Source of the DNA: Bacillus cytotoxicus | Lineage (GTDB): Bacteria; Bacillota; Bacilli; Bacillales; Bacillaceae_G | Direction: 5' to 3' | DNA length: 64,000 nt | Assembly: GCF_023715645.1 (NCBI RefSeq) | Contig: NZ_JAMBOP010000026.1 | Span: 1 to 64,000, forward strand | In this document: positions 7,755 through 17,076 of the stretch, one piece after another | How the letters are laid out: each line of letters opens with the position of its first letter | Position numbering within the stretch: position 1 is the first letter of the stretch | The notes under the pieces: generated by a model | The model's input: the letters and a program-made list of their open reading frames with translations, nothing else | Database searches by the model: none | What the model was told of the DNA's origin: nothing | Program-made: the position numbers and the translations under genes

Positions 7755-8139
7755 ACTTCTCATATAATTCAAGAGGCAATCCATCTGGATCTTGAAAAAA
7801 GACAAAACGTTTTCCGGTTATCTCATCAATTCGAATCATTTCCGTTTGTATACCGTGCTGCTCTAAATGCGCTACAGCTTCTTCTATAGATGAAACCGAA
7901 AATGCTAAATGTCTCAAGCCCGCTGCTTCAGGAAAACTTGTACGCTTCGGAGGATTCGGAAATGAAAATAATTCAATTTGATATGTATTCCCAATACACA
8001 AATCCAACTTATAGGACTCTCTTTCTTCTCGATATACTTCGCGTAAAATTTGAAAACCAAGTACTTCTGTATAAAACTTTTTTGATGCTTCATAATTGGA
8101 ACAAATAATTGCAACGTGGTGAACAGCAGTAATATTCAT
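7753..8139 (-). CDS. VOC (glyoxalase I-like) superfamily protein
   Basis: A 128-residue single-domain VOC protein made of two beta-alpha-beta-beta-beta modules. The four expected metal ligands are visible: H8, E56, H77 and E124 (HHVAII, IELFSF, LRHLAF, LELYEK). This arrangement matches the YaeR/YwbC branch of glyoxalase I-like enzymes, so a metal-dependent lyase or isomerase is likely; the substrate is unknown. The ATG at 8139 with upstream aaagga is chosen. The frame stays open to 8334 but that extension is translated repeat DNA. Divergent from the nucleoside transporter. Confidence 0.88.
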   Translation of the reverse strand: MNITAVHHVAIICSNYEASKKFYTEVLGFQILREVYREERESYKLDLCIGNTYQIELFSFPNPPKRTSFPEAAGLRHLAFSVSSIEEAVAHLEQHGIQTEMIRIDEITGKRFVFFQDPDGLPLELYEK

Positions 8140-8183
8140 CTTACATTTTCCTTTCTTGTATATTCTCCTTCGAAATGAAAAAC

Positions 8184-8372
8184 CTATATATATCCACTTT
8201 GATTTCTTAACATCTAAGTTGCTGTTATGTAAAACCAAAAGTGATATGTGCTCGTTTGCTCCCTTTGTTTTCACATTGCCTGTGGCAGAAAAGGATCCTA
8301 ATCGCTCCAAGCATTGCCAGCCGCTCTCGCCCATCTAAAAAAAGTGGTTTTTATGTTGTATTTGTATATAAA
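8184..8372 (+). repeat. bcr1-like repeat 4
   Basis: Plus-oriented copy ending in tttgtatata, only about 10 bp before the RBS of the nucleoside transporter gene. Its left end (tatatatatccactttga) is about 45 bp from the divergent VOC start. Both genes must therefore be transcribed from, through or beside the repeat. Confidence 0.75.
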
Positions 8373-8394
8373 ACCACAGATAAGGAGAATCATT

Positions 8395-9573
8395 ATGAAA
8401 TTTTTCACATTTGGTCTCGGACTCATTGTTATTTTTTTTCTTGCTTTTATAGCAAGTAATAATCGAAAACACATTAAGTTCAAACCAATCATTCTTATGC
8501 TTATTGTACAATTAATTTTATCGTTTCTACTATTAAATACACAGGTTGGTCTGATCCTCATTACAGCCGTTTCAAATTTATTTAATGAGTTATTAAAATA
8601 TGCTGCGGCAGGTGTAAACTTTGTCTTCGGCGGCTTATTAAACAAAGGCGAAATGTCCTTCTTTTTAAGTGTTTTACTGCCAATTGTATTTATCTCTGTC
8701 TTAATTGGTATTTTACAACACTTTAAAATTTTACCGATCTTCATTCGCTGGATTGGCTTTTTCCTTAGTAAAATAAATGGCCTTGGGAAATTAGAATCCT
8801 ATAATGCCGTTGCCTCAGCTATTGTCGGCCAATCCGAAGTCTTTATTACTGTCAAAAAACAACTCGGACAAATTCCAAAGCATCGTCTGTATACACTGTG
8901 TGCTTCCGCAATGTCAACAGTATCCATGTCCATCGTTGGCGCCTATATGACAATGATTGAACCAAAATATGTTGTCACTGCGCTCGTCTTAAATTTATTT
9001 AGCGGGTTTATTATCATATTAATTATTAATCCATACGATGTAAAAGATGAAGAAGATATTTTAGAAATTAAAGCAGAAAAGCAAACGTTCTTTGAAATGC
9101 TAGGAGAGTACATTTTAGATGGATTTCGCGTCGCAATCGTCGTTGGGGCAATGTTAATTGGTTTCGTTGCTCTTATAAGCGCTATTAACGGTTTATTTGC
9201 AATTGTTTTTGGTGTTACATTCCAACATCTACTCGGGTACTTCTTTTCTCCAATCGCTTTCATTATTGGTGTACCTGCCTCGGAAATTGTCCCAGCTGGT
9301 AGTATTATGGCAACAAAACTGATTACAAATGAATTTGTAGCGATGATGGATTTAAGTAAACTTACAAGCACACTCTCCCCTCGTACTGTCGGGATCATTT
9401 CCGTCTTTCTTGTGTCTTTTGCCAACTTCTCTTCTATTGGAATTATCTCAGGCGCAGTAAAAGGTTTACATGAGGAACAAGGAAATGTCGTGGCAAGATT
9501 CGGTTTAAAACTCCTATACGGAGCAACATTAGTCAGCTTTTTATCTGCGACTATTGTTAGTATTATGATTTAA
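8395..9573 (+). CDS. CNT-family nucleoside transporter (NupC type)
   Basis: A 392-residue integral membrane protein of the concentrative nucleoside transporter family, of the usual length. Features include [23 protein letters not shown], where the G-Q-S-E motif lines the nucleoside site, the C-terminal gate domain [26 protein letters not shown], and [18 protein letters not shown], which corresponds to the conserved second NFSSIG half. It should take up nucleosides by H+ or Na+ symport. The start at 8395 is supported by aaggag (8382-8387). An upstream ATG at 8314 lies in repeat DNA. It ends with its own terminator. Confidence 0.92.
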   Translation: MKFFTFGLGLIVIFFLAFIASNNRKHIKFKPIILMLIVQLILSFLLLNTQVGLILITAVSNLFNELLKYAAAGVNFVFGGLLNKGEMSFFLSVLLPIVFISVLIGILQHFKILPIFIRWIGFFLSKINGLGKLESYNAVASAIVGQSEVFITVKKQLGQIPKHRLYTLCASAMSTVSMSIVGAYMTMIEPKYVVTALVLNLFSGFIIILIINPYDVKDEEDILEIKAEKQTFFEMLGEYILDGFRVAIVVGAMLIGFVALISAINGLFAIVFGVTFQHLLGYFFSPIAFIIGVPASEIVPAGSIMATKLITNEFVAMMDLSKLTSTLSPRTVGIISVFLVSFANFSSIGIISGAVKGLHEEQGNVVARFGLKLLYGATLVSFLSATIVSIMI

Positions 9574-9575
9574 AC

Positions 9576-9613
9576 ATGGAAAAATCTTAATCTTTTTTCC
9601 ATTTATTTTTTGT
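9576..9613 (+). terminator. terminator of the nucleoside transporter gene
   Basis: Stem atggaaaaa / ttttttccat (9576-9584 with 9593-9602) and a T-rich tail. Confidence 0.7.
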
Positions 9614-9627
9614 ATGCAATTATTCTT

Positions 9628-9753
9628 AAAGGAGCTGTCCCATAAGTCGAATTTTTGACTATGTGACACTCCTTTTTGTTTTAGAAACGTTGATATATCA
9701 ATGTTTTTATTTTTACATTTTGGAGGAACTTATCCTTTTGGGACAGCCCCTTT
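9628..9753. repeat. 126-bp segment with 15-bp terminal inverted repeats (MITE-like)
   Basis: The ends aaaggagctgtccca (9628-9642) and tgggacagccccttt (9739-9753) are inverted repeats matching at 14 of 15 positions. The gggctgtccca type of end is seen in several insertion-sequence families. An inner hairpin (aaacgttgatatatcaatgttt) is present. There is no coding capacity. It could be a miniature element or a large terminator, since a T-run follows. Confidence 0.45.
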
Positions 9754-9755
9754 TT

Positions 9756-9886
9756 TAAATGGGCGATAGGGACCGGTGATGCATAGGAGCGGTCAGGGCC
9801 TTTTCCTGCCACGTGCAAAGTTTGAAAACAAAAGTAGACAATAAGTGCAGGCCCCTGCCCTGTTTGCATGATAGCAGTCTATATAC
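9756..9886 (-). repeat. bcr1-like repeat 5
   Basis: Minus-oriented copy with gcataggagcggtcagggcc and ctgccacgtgcaaagtttg. The outer ends are lost. It directly abuts the 126-bp inverted-repeat segment. Confidence 0.65.
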
Positions 9887-10137
9887 AAATAAGCGAATTT
9901 ATAAGTAATAGAGAGGCACATCTTCACTAGAATCATACCCTTTTCTAAAATTCTAGAAGGTATAGCTGAGTAGTTACCAAATAACAAAAATCACTGATTA
10001 TCTTTATAAAGCAATATATTTCATATATTTCATTTTTATTTCAATTAAAATTTTATAATGAAAACTCATTATATTTATGTAAAATAGAGTGTGTATGTTT
10101 TTTGAAATTACAAGAAAATATTTGAATTGATTGTTTA
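9887..10137. other. upstream region of the LCP gene
   Basis: 250 bp of AT-rich sequence with no gene. It presumably holds the LCP promoter; a short dyad ttctaaaattctagaa (about 9942-9957) is visible. Confidence 0.35.
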
Positions 10138-10152
10138 AAGGAGAAATAATTA

Positions 10153-11166
10153 ATGAAACCTGATTTTAAAACGATAAATAGAGCATCACATAAACGCTCT
10201 AAGAAAAAACGTGTATTATGGTTTGTTCTCATTCCTTTATTCCTTTTGATTATTGGAGGAGGCAGCTATTGCTTCCATATATATAATAAAGCTCAAGCTG
10301 TTGCCAATGACGCTTACTCAGAATTAGGACGTGGTGATAAATCGGAAAAACGCGAAAAAGCAGTAAAACCGATGACTGATAATATTTCTATCTTAATTAT
10401 GGGTGTCGATGAAAGTGATACACGATCAAAAGAATACGGAACTGCAACTCGTACAGATGCATTGTTACTTGCAACGATTAATAAAAACGATAAATCTGTG
10501 AAACTATTGAGCATTCCTCGTGATTCTCGCGTGTATATTCCATCAAAAAAGAAAGAAGATAAAATTACACACGCCCACGTATTTGGCGGCGTTGATAGCA
10601 CAATTAATACAGTAGAACGCTTTTTAAATGTTCCTGTTGATTATTACGTAAAATTTAATTTTAAATCATTTATAAAAATTGTTGACTCTCTTGGCGGTAT
10701 TGACGCAGACGTACCAGTTGCATTTACTGAACAAGACAGTAAAGACCAAGCAGGTGCTATTCACCTTGAAAAAGGTCGCCAACACTTAAATGGTGAACAA
10801 GCGCTTGCTCTAGCAAGAACGCGTCACATTGATAGCGACTATATGCGTGGTCAACGTCAACAACTTGTTTTAGAAGCAATTGCTAAAAAAGCATTATCTG
10901 TAAATTCAATCAGCAAACTCGGCGACTTACTTGATTCAGTCGATCATGATTTAAAAACAAACTTAACTTTCGACGATATGATGGCAATTACAAAAAATTC
11001 AATGGACTCTAGCTTGAAGATTGATAAATTGCAGGTAAAAGGCGACGACAAATATATTGATGGTATATACTATTACGTCCCTCAAGAAAAGAGTGTTCAA
11101 GAAAGTTCTAAGGAACTACAAAACCATCTTGGTGTTACAGGTAAATTAGATCATAAGAAATTATAA
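10153..11166 (+). CDS. LytR-CpsA-Psr (LCP) family cell-wall glycopolymer ligase
   Basis: A 337-residue type II membrane protein: a basic cytoplasmic N-terminus (KRSKKKR), one membrane helix (about residues 21-40) and an extracellular LCP domain. Conserved pieces are ILIMGVDESD, TRTDALLLATIN, LLSIPRDSRVYIP and LARTRHIDSDYMRGQRQQ, the last carrying the catalytic and pyrophosphate-binding arginines and aspartates. The family (TagT/U/V) transfers teichoic acid or other polymers from lipid carrier to peptidoglycan. RBS aaaggag precedes the ATG at 10153. Monocistronic, with a terminator right after the stop. B. cereus-group genomes carry several paralogs, so no gene symbol is given. Confidence 0.92.
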   Translation: MKPDFKTINRASHKRSKKKRVLWFVLIPLFLLIIGGGSYCFHIYNKAQAVANDAYSELGRGDKSEKREKAVKPMTDNISILIMGVDESDTRSKEYGTATRTDALLLATINKNDKSVKLLSIPRDSRVYIPSKKKEDKITHAHVFGGVDSTINTVERFLNVPVDYYVKFNFKSFIKIVDSLGGIDADVPVAFTEQDSKDQAGAIHLEKGRQHLNGEQALALARTRHIDSDYMRGQRQQLVLEAIAKKALSVNSISKLGDLLDSVDHDLKTNLTFDDMMAITKNSMDSSLKIDKLQVKGDDKYIDGIYYYVPQEKSVQESSKELQNHLGVTGKLDHKKL

Positions 11167-11203
11167 GAAAAACAGCTGTTTATAACAGCTGTTTTTCTTT
11201 TTG
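11167..11203 (+). terminator. terminator of the LCP gene
   Basis: Perfect 14-bp stem gaaaaacagctgtt / aacagctgtttttc with a 3-base loop, then T-rich. Confidence 0.85.
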
Positions 11204-11239
11204 TTTTCAATAAGAAAGATGAAATTTATGTATAACGTT

Positions 11240-11415
11240 CTACATAAATCCACTTTGTTTTTTTAACACATAGATTGCTGCTACGCGGAATACATCATAA
11301 CCTATACTTGCTTGCTCCTTTGGTTTTAAACCATTGCATGTGACAGGAAAAGGCCCTGACCGCTGCCACATGCTCTCGCCCTCCTATGGAGATCTTTCAA
11401 TTTGCCTACATGTAA
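11240..11415 (+). repeat. bcr1-like repeat 6
   Basis: Plus-oriented copy: tacataaatccactttg at the left, ttgcatgtgacaggaaaaggc in the core, ctctcgccctcc, and a degraded right end tcaatttgcctacatgta. Confidence 0.75.
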
Positions 11416-11540
11416 TTAAAGGGAATTATATTACAAAAATGTAACATTTTTTATCAAAACATTACACACGTAATAAAATTAATAGTATACTAATGTATAA
11501 GAATTACTGCTTTTATCATTTATACATTAAAAAACATACT

Positions 11541-11725
11541 TATATATAAATCCAAATTGACTTTTGGGCACACAAGTCGCCGCCAAGCAAAAAGTAACCT
11601 GCTACTTTCTTTTCTCTCTTTGTTTGAACATCGCATGTGGCAGACTTCTACGCATGGCCAGACGCTCTCACCCACCTAAAAAGAAAAGGGTTTTTATATC
11701 AGGTTTTTAATTTGGATTTATATAC
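11541..11725 (+). repeat. bcr1-like repeat 7
   Basis: Full copy with near-perfect 18-bp terminal inverted repeats (tatataaatccaaattga and its complement, extended by one base at the right). It ends about 15 bp before the RBS of the VanW gene. It is a good reference copy for the family. Confidence 0.85.
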
Positions 11726-11753
11726 TTAAAATTTTCTTTTCGGAGGGAAATGA

Positions 11754-13019
11754 ATGAAATTACGCAATTTAATTATTGGCTCTGCAATTGCTGGTGGACT
11801 CCTTCTTTGTGCTGGGAGTGTTAGTGCTTATCAATATGTATCCAAATTGAATCATCAGTTAGATACATACGTTTTACCCCACACAACATTTGAGGGTATT
11901 TCCATTGATGGAAAAACGAACGCAGATGTTCAAAAGACCATTCAACAAAAAATTGATGAGTCAAATAAAAAATCTGTGAACTATGTCTTCAAAGACGAAA
12001 AACATACATATACTTGGCAAGAGCTAGGGATTGAATATAAAGCTACAGATATTGCGGATAAAATTTTCAAAGAACAAAAGGGCAATATCTCTAATCGTTA
12101 TAATATGCGAAAAGAAGCTGAAACAGGTGCGTTAAAACGCGACTATAAGTTAGAACCTTCTATTAACATCGCAAAATATGATGCGTTTATTAAGGAAAAA
12201 TATAATGATTCTTTAGTAGATCCTGTCAATGCCGACTTATCTATCTCTGGCACAACTATTACTATTAACGAAAGTAAAGAGGGCGAAAAAGTTGATAAAG
12301 AGAAATTAAAAATCCTCACAACAGAAGCCGTTATGACAAATAAACAAGATATTCAAGTTCCAATTACAGCTGTGAAACCCGAACGCTCAACAGAAGATGT
12401 AAAAAATATGGGGATTCAAGAAGTAATTGCTGAATACTCTACTCCGCTAGCTGGACGAAACTCCAGTCAAACGTTTAATGTACAACGCGCTGTTAATACA
12501 TTAACAGGAGTATTTGTTGCACCTGATCAGACATTTAGTTTTAACGGCCGCGTTGGTATAACAGATGCAGCACATGGTTATAAATCGGCAGCTGTATATG
12601 TAAACGGAAAAGTAGAACAAAGTGCCGGGGGCGGTGTTTGCCAAGTAAGCAGCACATTATATGGTGCCGTATTACGCGCTGATCTAGGAGTTGTAGATCG
12701 AAGTAATCATTCCTTACCAGTCCATTACTTACCTCTTGGGCAAGATGCAGCTGTTGCTGACTACGGCCCTGATTTGAAATTTAAAAATAATACGGGTAAA
12801 TATATTTATATTCAATCATTCACGAATGGCAGCAGTGTAACTGCTCGTATTTTTGGTACAAATACAGGAAAAAATGTAGTGGTTTCTTCAAAAGTTATAA
12901 GTGAAACTGATAACAATATTGTGGCTGTAACATATAAAAAAGTAACACAAAATGGGGAAGTGCTCTCGAACGGTCAAATTTCAAAAAGCACATACAAAAA
13001 GGACAAAAAGGCGTCGTGA
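11754..13019 (+). CDS. VanW family protein with peptidoglycan-binding-type N-terminal domain
   Basis: A 421-residue exported protein. An N-terminal hydrophobic segment (about residues 5-26) is followed by a PG_binding_4-like domain (about 50-220) and a VanW domain (about 230-360) with FNGRVGITDAAHGYKSA, GGGVCQVSSTLYGAVL and YLPLGQDAAVADYGPDLKFKN. A basic tail follows. VanW-domain proteins are cell-wall associated and of uncertain activity; a recently proposed role is peptidoglycan-related transpeptidation using the conserved Cys, which is present here in GGGVCQ. RBS cggaggg precedes the ATG. B. subtilis YoaR is a relative. Confidence 0.88.
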   Translation: MKLRNLIIGSAIAGGLLLCAGSVSAYQYVSKLNHQLDTYVLPHTTFEGISIDGKTNADVQKTIQQKIDESNKKSVNYVFKDEKHTYTWQELGIEYKATDIADKIFKEQKGNISNRYNMRKEAETGALKRDYKLEPSINIAKYDAFIKEKYNDSLVDPVNADLSISGTTITINESKEGEKVDKEKLKILTTEAVMTNKQDIQVPITAVKPERSTEDVKNMGIQEVIAEYSTPLAGRNSSQTFNVQRAVNTLTGVFVAPDQTFSFNGRVGITDAAHGYKSAAVYVNGKVEQSAGGGVCQVSSTLYGAVLRADLGVVDRSNHSLPVHYLPLGQDAAVADYGPDLKFKNNTGKYIYIQSFTNGSSVTARIFGTNTGKNVVVSSKVISETDNNIVAVTYKKVTQNGEVLSNGQISKSTYKKDKKAS

Positions 13020-13033
13020 TTCACGCCTTTTTG
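13005..13033. terminator. bidirectional terminator between VanW gene and the convergent pair
   Basis: Stem aaaaggcgt / acgcctttt. It overlaps the last codons of both convergent genes. Confidence 0.75.
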
Positions 13034-13293
13034 TTTTGTAATAGAGAAAGAAAATTACCGATATGTACTTTTACTTCTTCTATTGTCCATATACGATTTC
13101 CATATTGTTCAACTTCTTGCTGTACTTTTTCCCAATCTGCCCTTTGCTCTATTTGAGCAAATTCTTGTAATAATTTTTCCTGTATTTCTTGTTCTTCCTG
13201 TTCCTTAAATTGTTGCATAAGATGCGCCATTTCTTCTTCACATACACTTAATGTACAGTACGCTCTAAGAAAATATTGAAATGTTGAATACAT
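13021..13293 (-). CDS. small hypothetical protein, candidate immunity protein for the adjacent RNase A-like lipoprotein
   Basis: A 90-residue acidic, Glu/Gln-rich, probably all-helical cytoplasmic protein with no signal peptide. It begins MYSTFQYFLRAYC and ends WTIEEVKVHIGNFLSLLQNKKA. It lies 16 bp downstream of the RNase A-like lipoprotein on the same strand, so they form a two-gene operon. The overall pattern (aromatic F..FL.AY start, helical Glu-rich centre, C-terminal W...V..FL) is reminiscent of small CdiI-type immunity proteins, but I cannot confirm homology. ATG at 13293 with ggcgggg upstream is chosen over an upstream in-frame start. Function is inferred mainly from position. Confidence 0.6.
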   Translation of the reverse strand: MYSTFQYFLRAYCTLSVCEEEMAHLMQQFKEQEEQEIQEKLLQEFAQIEQRADWEKVQQEVEQYGNRIWTIEEVKVHIGNFLSLLQNKKA

Positions 13294-13309
13294 AAATTCC
13301 CCGCCTCTC

Positions 13310-13816
13310 TTATTTCTCGGAAGGATAAGAAGTAACAATTTTAAAGCCGAGCTGACTCCCTTTATCTTTCTGCAAAACAGTCATTGTATTACGAAGTCCA
13401 TCTTTAACGCGCATATCCTTTTTTAACACCGTTTTTCCAACTGCAAAGTTATGCTTCGTATTCAATACAAGACGATTTTCCTTCGATTCTTTTAACCACT
13501 TTTCAATTTCTTTTTCATGCTGCTTTATCGTATCTTTTACAGCCTTTGTTGCCGTTTCCTTATCATAATATGTACTTGCAGCAGATACATTATCTGTACG
13601 TAATCGTTCTTTCAACTGCTCCTCAGTTTTGCCAACGTGACGCTCTAGCGTATGACCATTTTTAGGTGGTCCTTCCATTTCATCTAAAACTTTGTCACTA
13701 ACGTTTATAGTTGCTGTTGCCTGATTATCTTTCGGTTCCGTCTGATTTGCACATCCACTTAATACAAGTATCATCATAAGCATTACGCTTATAACAACAT
13801 TTCCTAACTTTTTCAT
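13310..13816 (-). CDS. lipoprotein with bacterial RNase A-like toxin domain
   Basis: 168 residues: signal peptide with lipobox LSGC (Cys22), a short linker, then a domain from about residue 50 to the end matching the bacterial RNase A-like (CdiA-CT type) fold. It contains GHTLERHVGKTEEQLKERL, then an alternating helical part TATKAVKDTIKQHEKEIEKWL, then RLVLN and VTSYPS. Candidate catalytic residues H60, R71, T162 and Y164 have the same spacing (H-x10-R, T-x-Y) as the active site described for the Yersinia kristensenii CdiA toxin. Cytoplasmic RNase activity would be toxic, so anchoring outside the membrane and a neighbouring immunity gene make sense. Role in competition or nutrient RNA use is open. 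Confidence 0.8.
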   Translation of the reverse strand: MKKLGNVVISVMLMMILVLSGCANQTEPKDNQATATINVSDKVLDEMEGPPKNGHTLERHVGKTEEQLKERLRTDNVSAASTYYDKETATKAVKDTIKQHEKEIEKWLKESKENRLVLNTKHNFAVGKTVLKKDMRVKDGLRNTMTVLQKDKGSQLGFKIVTSYPSEK

Positions 13817-13956
13817 CGTATCACCTCTTTCATGATTATTGTATTATCTTTAGAAAAAGTCAATTTTATAGTCCATATAGAAATATGACCTTTCTCCAAA
13901 TAAATCCATGATCTTCCACAACCCTATTGTCTTCACATAAGAAATATGGTGTAATG

Positions 13957-14139
13957 CTATATAAATCTATTTTAATTTCCCGGCATATAAGTCGCTGTTA
14001 TGCAGAATACAACATGATTTGGACTTGCTTGCTCCCTTTGTTTTAAACGTCGCATGTGGCAAGAAGCTACTATGCACGGCCAGATACTCTTGTCCCCCCT
14101 AAAAAAGAGGTTTTATGTCGGTTTTTACTCTAATATAAA
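13957..14139 (+). repeat. bcr1-like repeat 8
   Basis: Plus-oriented copy: ctatataaatctattttaa, gtcgctgttatgcagaatac, catgtggcaagaagc (with a small internal deletion), and gtcggtttttactctaatata. It ends just before the VTT-domain gene. Confidence 0.8.
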
Positions 14140-14160
14140 AGCAAAGGAACACAAATTCAT

Positions 14161-14709
14161 ATGTCAGAAACAATTCATTCTTTTCTTATAGATCACCAAA
14201 CGATGGCAATCCCGCTTAGCATCTTATTCAATATTCTTATTAGCCTAGGAGCGATTATTCCTAGTGTTTTTTTGACTGCGATTAACATTTCCTTATTTGG
14301 AATCACAACAGGAACACTCATCTCCATTGCCGGGGAAGCATTAGGGGCGATTGTCTCTTTTTATTTATACCGGCTTGGTTTTCAAAAAGCTGCTCAAAAA
14401 AATATGGATAATTACCCAAAAGTAAGGAAACTTCTTTATGTACAAGGAAAAGAAGCATTCTTTCTCGTTTTATCATTTCGCCTCATTCCCTTTATTCCGT
14501 CTGGCATCGTCACACTATTTGCATCCCTCGGAACAATGTCTATCTTAACGTTTAGCATCGCTAGTACTCTCGGAAAAATACCAGCGTTACTGATTGAAGT
14601 ATATTCTACCTATCAAGTTATGAACGGAACAAATGAAGCAAAGTGGATTATTACAATTGCCGGCTCTGCGGGATTATTTTATTTGTGGAGAACATGGAAG
14701 AAAAAATGA
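14161..14709 (+). CDS. VTT-domain (DedA/TVP38-like) membrane protein
   Basis: A 182-residue membrane protein with about five hydrophobic segments. It carries the VTT/SNARE-associated pattern: GEALGAIVSFYLYRLG and FRLIPFIPSGIVTLFASLG, the latter being the re-entrant F.R.IP..P motif region. Members of this superfamily (YdjZ, YhjE, YtxB in Bacillus) are now linked to lipid scrambling or undecaprenyl-phosphate recycling; this cannot be assigned to one branch. The RBS is modest (aaagga, about 14144-14149). It has its own terminator and no operon partner. Confidence 0.82.
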   Translation: MSETIHSFLIDHQTMAIPLSILFNILISLGAIIPSVFLTAINISLFGITTGTLISIAGEALGAIVSFYLYRLGFQKAAQKNMDNYPKVRKLLYVQGKEAFFLVLSFRLIPFIPSGIVTLFASLGTMSILTFSIASTLGKIPALLIEVYSTYQVMNGTNEAKWIITIAGSAGLFYLWRTWKKK

Positions 14710-14735
14710 AAAAAGGAGCGTAATGCTCCTTTTTT
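14709..14735 (+). terminator. terminator of the VTT-domain gene
   Basis: Stem aaaaggagc / gctcctttt with a T-run. Confidence 0.8.
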
Positions 14736-14741
14736 CACTCT

Positions 14742-14934
14742 GTATATATCAAAGTTAAAAGACTGACATAAAAACCCTTTTCTTTTTAGATGGGTGAGAG
14801 CATCTGGCCATGCGTAGAAGCGGTCAGTTCTTTTTTCTGCCACATGCAATGTGAAAACAAACAGAGAAAGTGAGTAGCGGCCATGTTGTACCCTGCCCTA
14901 GCAGAGATTTGTCTGTTAGTAAATCAAAATTAAA
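14742..14934 (-). repeat. bcr1-like repeat 9
   Basis: Minus-oriented copy filling the convergent space between the VTT gene and nprA. Its last bases sit two bases from the nprA stop codon. Confidence 0.8.
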
Positions 14935-14935
14935 C

Positions 14936-16869
<1,934 letters not shown>

Positions 16870-16885
<16 letters not shown>

Positions 16886-16928
16886 CTGACTCGAAAAGCC
16901 GTTATAAAACGGATTTTCGAGTCAGCTT
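16870..16928 (-). terminator. terminator of nprR-nprX
   Basis: Strong hairpin ctgactcgaaaa / ttttcgagtcag (about 16886-16897 with 16914-16925), followed on the minus strand by a long T-rich tract (A-run at 16870-16885). Confidence 0.8.
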
Positions 16929-16945
16929 CATTTTTAACAATCACT

Positions 16946-17074
16946 TTATACATTTACTGTTTCAACTGTGTCAGTGCCTTGTCCAAAAACATCTGGTACA
17001 TGAGTATATTGCGTATCAGCTATTACAACTAATGCCGCCATTGTTAAAACTATACCAATTACTGCTTTTTTCAT
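16946..17074 (-). CDS. nprX: NprX quorum-sensing signal peptide precursor (42 aa), divergent pherotype
   Basis: A 42-residue prepeptide starting MKKAVIGIVLTMAALVVIAD, a Sec-type signal region, and ending in THVPDVFGQGTDTVETVNV. It starts two bases after the nprR stop, with its RBS (gggggg) inside the nprR end, exactly the known nprR-nprX layout. Known NprX peptides release a heptapeptide of the type SKPDIVG; the aligned segment here reads HVPDVFG, keeping P, D and G in register but losing the S-K pair. Secreted, trimmed and re-imported peptide should bind NprR TPRs and activate nprA. The exact mature form is inferred. Confidence 0.85.
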   Translation of the reverse strand: MKKAVIGIVLTMAALVVIADTQYTHVPDVFGQGTDTVETVNV

Positions 17075-17076
17075 CG

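Noticed and set aside
8140-8334. N-terminal extension of the VOC protein
   Set aside because: It translates bcr1-like repeat DNA; the ATG at 8139 has the RBS and the family start.
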